DNA of 64,000 nt from JAEUNJ01 sp052035955 (GTDB taxonomy: Bacteria > Pseudomonadota > Gammaproteobacteria > Burkholderiales > Rhodocyclaceae), in contig JBPOHD010000041.1 of the NCBI GenBank assembly GCA_052035955.1, positions 1-64,000 on the forward strand, read 5' to 3'. The stretch's first letter is position 1. Each line of letters opens with the position of its first letter. The position numbers and the translations under genes were made by a program. Of this stretch, positions 59,996 to 64,000 are shown one piece after another. The notes under the pieces were generated by a model. That model did not search any database, had not been told where the DNA came from, and saw only the letters and a program-made list of their open reading frames with translations.

Positions 59996-61375
59996 TCAGA
60001 ACCCGGGCTGGATACCGGGCCAGGCCTTGCAGAGGGCTGCCCTGAACTCGCCCTGGATGCGGTCCATGGCCGCTTCAGAGTCGGCTTCGAATCGCAGTAC
60101 GACGACCGGAGTCGTGTTGGAGGCTCGCGCGAGGCCGAAGCCGTCGGCGTACTCTGCACGAATGCCGTCGATGGTGATCAGTTCCCGGGTGCCCGGGAAG
60201 GCTCCGTTGGCCTTCATGCGGCGAATGAGTTCCTGCGGTTCTCCCTCATTCATCGGCAGGTTCAACTCGGGCGTGCACAGGGCATTGGGCAGGTTCTTCA
60301 GGGGCCAGTTCGCATCGGGCCAGCGCGAGACGATTTCAAGGAGGCGTGCGGCGGCGTACAGACCGTCGTCGAAACCGTACCAGCGTTCGCCGAAGAACAT
60401 ATGACCACTCATTTCGCCCGCCAGCGGGGCGTTCATCTCGCGCAGCTTTGCCTTGATCAACGCGTGACCCGTGTTCCACATCACCGGCTTTCCGCCTTGG
60501 TGTCGTATCGTCTCGGCCACCCAACGGGAACATTTCACGTCGAAGACAATCGGCGCGCCGGGATTTCGGGACAACACGTCGGCCGCGAACAGCATCAGTT
60601 GCCGGTCAGGGAACACGATCTCGCCGTCCTTGGTGACGACACCGAGGCGGTCACCATCTCCGTCGAAGGCAAGCCCGATCTCGGCGTCGGTATCACGCAG
60701 GGCACGCTGAAGGTCCTGCAGGTTCTCCGGCCTCGACGGATCCGGATGATGGTTGGGGAATCGCCCATCGACCTCGCAGAACAACTCCGCGACCTGGCAT
60801 CCCAATCTTTTCAACATTTCGGGGGCAAAGGCCCCCGCAACGCCGTTGCCGCAATCGACGGCCACCTTCATGGGACGGGCAAGCTTGACGTCGCCAACGA
60901 TCCGGGCCAGGTAGGCATCCTTGACATCGGCATGGCGGACGACTCCGGCGCCCTCTGCGAACGCCTGCCGCTCGATGCGTCTCCGCAGATTCTGGATGGA
61001 CTCGCCGTGGAGCGTGTCGCCACCCAAAACCACCTTCAATCCATTGTATTCGGGCGGATTGTGGCTGCCGGTGACGGAGATGCAACCGCCGGCGCCGAGC
61101 TCGAAGGCGGCGAAATAAGTAGCGGGTGTCGGGACACGGCCAATGTCTGTCACGTCGACGCCGGCCGTCGTGATGCCCAGCGTGAGAGCCGTGGCGAGTT
61201 CCGGACTGCTCAAACGGCCGTCCCGGCCAACGACGATGACATGTATTCCGCGTTCGACAGCCTCCGTGCCGATGGCAAGGCCGACCTGTCGAACGGCCTC
61301 GGAAGTCAGGGTCCGTCCGACGATTCCGCGGATGTCGTAGGCCTTGAAGATCTCGGGGGCGAGGGCGATCGTCAT
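59996..61375 (-). CDS. Phosphomannomutase/phosphoglucomutase
   Basis: Hexose-phosphate mutase of the AlgC/ManB family, 459 residues, interconverting hexose 6- and 1-phosphates for nucleotide sugars, LPS and exopolysaccharide. The phosphoserine loop is VTGSHNPPEYN, the metal-binding loop is DGDGDRLGV, the sugar-binding segment is GEMSGHMFFGE and the phosphate-binding loop lies in the C-terminal domain (RASNTTPVV). The ATG at 61375 fits the family start, with FKAYDIRG near residue 10. It is convergent with the Nudix gene. Confidence 0.95.
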   Translation of the reverse strand: MTIALAPEIFKAYDIRGIVGRTLTSEAVRQVGLAIGTEAVERGIHVIVVGRDGRLSSPELATALTLGITTAGVDVTDIGRVPTPATYFAAFELGAGGCISVTGSHNPPEYNGLKVVLGGDTLHGESIQNLRRRIERQAFAEGAGVVRHADVKDAYLARIVGDVKLARPMKVAVDCGNGVAGAFAPEMLKRLGCQVAELFCEVDGRFPNHHPDPSRPENLQDLQRALRDTDAEIGLAFDGDGDRLGVVTKDGEIVFPDRQLMLFAADVLSRNPGAPIVFDVKCSRWVAETIRHQGGKPVMWNTGHALIKAKLREMNAPLAGEMSGHMFFGERWYGFDDGLYAAARLLEIVSRWPDANWPLKNLPNALCTPELNLPMNEGEPQELIRRMKANGAFPGTRELITIDGIRAEYADGFGLARASNTTPVVVLRFEADSEAAMDRIQGEFRAALCKAWPGIQPGF

Positions 61376-61430
61376 CGGGCGATTATCGCACCATACCGCC
61401 AACTTCCGCCTTTGCGGGCCGTGATGCCCG

Positions 61431-62378
61431 TCACGGCGCCAGGAAGGAAAGGATGCGTGACGGCAGCCAGTCGAGACGCCCCGGAAACCTGCCAATCGGG
61501 AAACCGACGTGTCCTCCGCCGTCAGGGATTTCCATGCGGACCGCTGGCGCCAGCATGGCCTTGGACGGTAGCGCGACGGCCGGCAGGAAGGGGTCGTTGA
61601 GGCTGTTGATCATCAGCGTGGGCACACGGATACCGGTCAGGTACCGAATCGCACTGGAGCGTTCGTAGTACTCGGCGGCATCGCGAAACCCGTGGGCTGG
61701 TGCCGTATAGGCATCGTCGAAGTCGGCCAGGCTGCTGCATCGGCGAAGGCGCGCCGTATCCAGGCGCCCTGGATATCGGCGGGCCTTTGAAAGAGCCTTC
61801 GGAATGAGCGTGGCCAGGAAATGGCGTGTGTAGATCCGGTTGAAGCCCTTTCGCAAGGACTCATTCCCGGCCGCGAGATTGACCGGTGCGCTGATCGCAA
61901 CCGCGCGGTGGACGATTCCAGTTGCCGCCTCACCGTGCTCGCCGAGCCATTTCAACAAGGCGTTACCTCCCAGGGAGACGCCGATTGCATGGATCGGGCA
62001 GTGGCTTTCGGCCAACCGCCCCAGTACCCAGTGAATCTCATCTGAATCCCCGGAATGGTAGGCCCGGAACAGCCGGTTCGGTTCGCCCGAACAGCCACGG
62101 AAATTCACGACGACGCCCCTCCAGCCCGCGTCGGCCACCGTCCGCATCAGGGTCCGGGCATAGTGGCTGCCGGAACTCCCTTCCAAACCATGGAAAAGGA
62201 CCAGCAACGGGGCCTCACGAGGACCGTCTAGCCAGTCCAGGTCGAGAAAGTCGCCGTCCGGGGTAGACCATCGCTGGCGGCGGTAGGCCGGCAAGCCGCC
62301 CTTGCGTAGCAGGGGCCAGAGTGTCTGTAGGTGTCCCCCGGGCAGCCAGCCGGGGGGCGCATAAGGCGCCGAGTCCAT
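61431..62378 (-). CDS. YheT-like alpha/beta hydrolase
   Basis: A 315-residue alpha/beta hydrolase of the YheT/ABHD1-3 type. The nucleophile elbow is GVSLGGNALLKWLGEH. The oxyanion region is LVLFHGLEGSSGSHY, with the characteristic NFRGCSGEPN and a later SLNDPFLP and GGGHVGF giving the Asp/His. The family is usually assigned esterase-like roles with unknown natural substrate. The start at 62378 shares a base with the stop of the SnoaL-like gene. Confidence 0.9.
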   Translation of the reverse strand: MDSAPYAPPGWLPGGHLQTLWPLLRKGGLPAYRRQRWSTPDGDFLDLDWLDGPREAPLLVLFHGLEGSSGSHYARTLMRTVADAGWRGVVVNFRGCSGEPNRLFRAYHSGDSDEIHWVLGRLAESHCPIHAIGVSLGGNALLKWLGEHGEAATGIVHRAVAISAPVNLAAGNESLRKGFNRIYTRHFLATLIPKALSKARRYPGRLDTARLRRCSSLADFDDAYTAPAHGFRDAAEYYERSSAIRYLTGIRVPTLMINSLNDPFLPAVALPSKAMLAPAVRMEIPDGGGHVGFPIGRFPGRLDWLPSRILSFLAP

Positions 62379-62806
62379 CAGTGCAGGGTCTTGGGGTTCT
62401 CCCCCACCGTCGCCGGCGGCGCCGGCGATGCATGATGCAGCACCATTCGCCACCCAAGAGCGCCACGGATGTAGATGTTGGTCGCGACGACCGGCGCGCG
62501 AAGATCCTGATCACCCTCGACCGTGATCTGCTCGCGTACGGTCTGGATGGCCGTGAACGGATTTTGCACCATGGTCGGATCGGTAAGGCGGATACGCAAC
62601 CTCGGGCCACCTTCGAACATCCTTCGCCACACTTCCCTGACGGCGGCATATCCGGTGATTCGAGGCCCGCCGGGATGTACGCAAACGATTTCTTCATCCT
62701 CCGCCCAGACGGCCATCATGGCATCCAGATCGGCCCGTTCCAGGGCCTCGTAGAAGGCCGCCTCGACGTCCTGCGGGGAAGTGAAGATCGGTCGCCCCGG
62801 TTTCAT
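62378..62806 (-). CDS. SnoaL/DUF4440-type NTF2-like protein
   Basis: A 142-residue cone-shaped NTF2-like fold protein. Characteristic segments are AAFYEALERADLDAMMAVWA, CVHPGGPRITGY and VREVWRRMF, with the C-terminal RMVLHHASPAP. No catalytic signature is evident, so it may bind a small ligand. Its ATG overlaps the waaF stop (ATGA), and its stop overlaps the following hydrolase start, so it belongs to one minus-strand operon from waaF onward. Confidence 0.85.
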   Translation of the reverse strand: MKPGRPIFTSPQDVEAAFYEALERADLDAMMAVWAEDEEIVCVHPGGPRITGYAAVREVWRRMFEGGPRLRIRLTDPTMVQNPFTAIQTVREQITVEGDQDLRAPVVATNIYIRGALGWRMVLHHASPAPPATVGENPKTLH

Positions 62807-63816
62807 GGGTGGATCACATCCATCTGTCGCAGCACGGTGAGTATCCGTTCCGGGGTCAGTTCGTTCAGACACCGCAAGTGTCCTTCGGGACACTCGCGCA
62901 TGAAGCAGGGGCTGCATTCCAGTTCCAGGGACACGATCTTCGCCATCGGTGAAATGGGCGGAGTGTAGTTGAAGCTCGAAGAACCGTAGATCGCGACCAG
63001 AGGCCTGTCCAAGGCCGCCGCGACGTGCATGAGCCCCGAGTCGTTGCAGACGACGCAACGGGCCTGGGCCAGCAGGTCGATGGCCTGCTCGAGAGACGTG
63101 CGGCCGCAAAGATTGATTGCGGTGCCCCGGGACTGTTCCGCAATCCGTTCCCCGATCTGTCTGTCCTTCGCCGACCCGACAAGCCACACCGGGTCCGAGG
63201 GAGAACCCAATGCCGTCGCGAGCGCCGCGAAATGGCGGTCGGGCCAACGCTTGGCCGGACCATACTCGGCCCCCGGACAAAAGACCACGGGAGGCCTTCC
63301 TCCGGGCAGTTCCAGGGCCATTTTCGCCCGTTGCTGGAGTTCCGCCGAGGACGTCAATCGGGGACGGCGCAGTTGGGGCCGTCCATCGCCCGGTGGTTCG
63401 GCCAATTGCGCGTAGCGTTCCACGAGGCGGGGATTGCGAATCCTGTCCAGGTGGTGCATCCGGTTGATCAGGCCATACCGGGATTCACCCTTGTACCCCG
63501 TTCGTCGAGGGATGCCGGCGAAAAACGGAACGAGGGCCGACTTCCAGGAGTTGGGCAGGACGAAAGCCGCGTCGTATCCCTCGGCGGCCAACTGTCTGCC
63601 CAGGCGCCAGCGGCTCGAAAGATTGAACTCCCCGTGGCCGAACGGGCTGTCGACGACCAGTCGGACCTCAGCCATCCGGGAAAGCAAGGGCGCGCTCCAG
63701 GTGGCGGCCAGTACGTCAATCGTCGCCCCCGGGTGCAACTCGAGCAGGCGGGACATCAGGGGCTGGGCGAGGACTGTATCGCCGATCCAGGAGGGGGCGA
63801 CGATCAGAATCTTCAG
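62803..63816 (-). CDS. waaF: ADP-heptose:LPS heptosyltransferase II, CTG start
   Basis: Glycosyltransferase family 9 enzyme, 337 residues from the CTG start, adding the second heptose to the LPS inner core. Motifs: KILIVAPSWIGDTVLAQPL, FCPGAEYGPAKRWP, and CNDSGLMHVAAALDRP. The C-terminal ECSPCFMREC cysteine segment is typical of the WaaF group. No ATG/GTG/TTG lies at the family start, but CTG at 63816 precedes KILIVAPSW with GAGG five bases before it. A GTG at 63858 would add 14 unaligned residues and overlap the upstream zinc-finger gene. Confidence 0.9.
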   Translation of the reverse strand: MKILIVAPSWIGDTVLAQPLMSRLLELHPGATIDVLAATWSAPLLSRMAEVRLVVDSPFGHGEFNLSSRWRLGRQLAAEGYDAAFVLPNSWKSALVPFFAGIPRRTGYKGESRYGLINRMHHLDRIRNPRLVERYAQLAEPPGDGRPQLRRPRLTSSAELQQRAKMALELPGGRPPVVFCPGAEYGPAKRWPDRHFAALATALGSPSDPVWLVGSAKDRQIGERIAEQSRGTAINLCGRTSLEQAIDLLAQARCVVCNDSGLMHVAAALDRPLVAIYGSSSFNYTPPISPMAKIVSLELECSPCFMRECPEGHLRCLNELTPERILTVLRQMDVIHP

Positions 63817-63847
63817 GGCGCCCTCGCCACGTGAAAAATGCCCGCCT

Positions 63848-64000
63848 TCAGTGGTGACCCTTTGGCCTCTCGCCGGCGAACCGGTAGGTCGTGCCGCAAT
63901 ACGGGCAGGTGGCACTGCCAGCCGGGTTCTTGAGCACGTCCAGGAAGACCCTGGGGTGGCGCGCCCAAAGCGGTGCGCCAGGGCGCGGACAATGGAGGGG
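63848..64000 (-). CDS. CHCC zinc-finger protein, 3' end only
   Basis: The last 50 residues of a small zinc-finger protein, truncated by the right edge of the window. The ligands Cys4, His15, Cys32 and Cys35 (of the visible part) form the CHCC pattern, in LHCPRPGAP, WARHPRVFLDV and TCPYCGTTYRF. This family is related to the NDUFS6 subunit. It lies directly upstream of waaF, and the neighbourhood of zinc-finger and waaF genes is common in betaproteobacteria. Its full length and start cannot be seen. Confidence 0.85.
   Translation of the reverse strand, partial: PLHCPRPGAPLWARHPRVFLDVLKNPAGSATCPYCGTTYRFAGERPKGHH

Overview
This window is high-GC chromosomal DNA from a betaproteobacterium, most likely of the Rhodocyclales (Azoarcus/Thauera/Accumulibacter-type). 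The taxonomic call is inferred. It rests on five PEP-CTERM (exosortase-sorted) proteins, a CoA-dependent aerobic 2-aminobenzoate operon like the one known from Azoarcus evansii, a two-partner secretion locus, and core genes (alaS, pntAB, rlmM, glcDEF, waaF next to a CHCC zinc-finger gene). No tRNA, rRNA, CRISPR array, intact insertion sequence or prophage was seen.

Layout. 1-6170: a ferredoxin-type reductase at the left edge, two PEP-CTERM genes, glgC, then a gene-poor, compositionally mixed stretch carrying a third, DUF1566-type PEP-CTERM gene. 6171-12691: pepN, a divergent Tat-exported PhoD, and a tightly overlapping four-gene unit of unknown function that starts with a stand-alone S24 (LexA-like) domain. 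12692-13028: a cluster of alternating REP palindromes. 13029-20948: DUF302, hydroxypyruvate isomerase, glycolate oxidase glcDEF, an HDOD protein, an acyl-CoA synthetase and a small protein, i.e. glycolate/glyoxylate carbon use. 20956-31158: a MaoC-like hydratase and a two-partner secretion operon (2174-residue FHA-type exoprotein, tandem-FecR protein, TpsB pore), with a CRP/FNR-type dyad upstream. 31159-38395: an FNR-like regulator with an aldehyde dehydrogenase, a PP2C phosphatase, corA, and pntAB. 38396-44574: a fourth PEP-CTERM gene, an FAH-family hydrolase, rhlE (TTG start), rlmM, an aldo/keto reductase and a lipoprotein. 44673-51507: a compact minus-strand operon for 2-aminobenzoate (anthranilate) breakdown through CoA thioesters. 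51608-53038: two paralogous membrane proteins built from a repeated LLFPPF module. 53214-64000: an orphan solute-binding protein with a glycerophosphodiesterase, alaS, a fifth PEP-CTERM gene, a NudC-like Nudix hydrolase, phosphomannomutase/phosphoglucomutase, a YheT-like hydrolase, a SnoaL-like protein, waaF (probable CTG start) and the 3' end of a CHCC zinc-finger gene.

The most striking signal that the genes do not explain is a shared sequence, consensus about TAGTCCRTTYGGACTATTG, found 85-128 bases upstream of four of the five PEP-CTERM genes and in the same orientation relative to each gene. It looks like the operator or promoter of a PEP-CTERM regulon. Also worth following are the CRP/FNR-type dyad that sits about 43 bases before the predicted start of the FHA transcript, the roughly 100-residue repeat of the exoprotein, the LLFPPF paralogs, and the S24-led operon in which the catalytic lysine is replaced by arginine.
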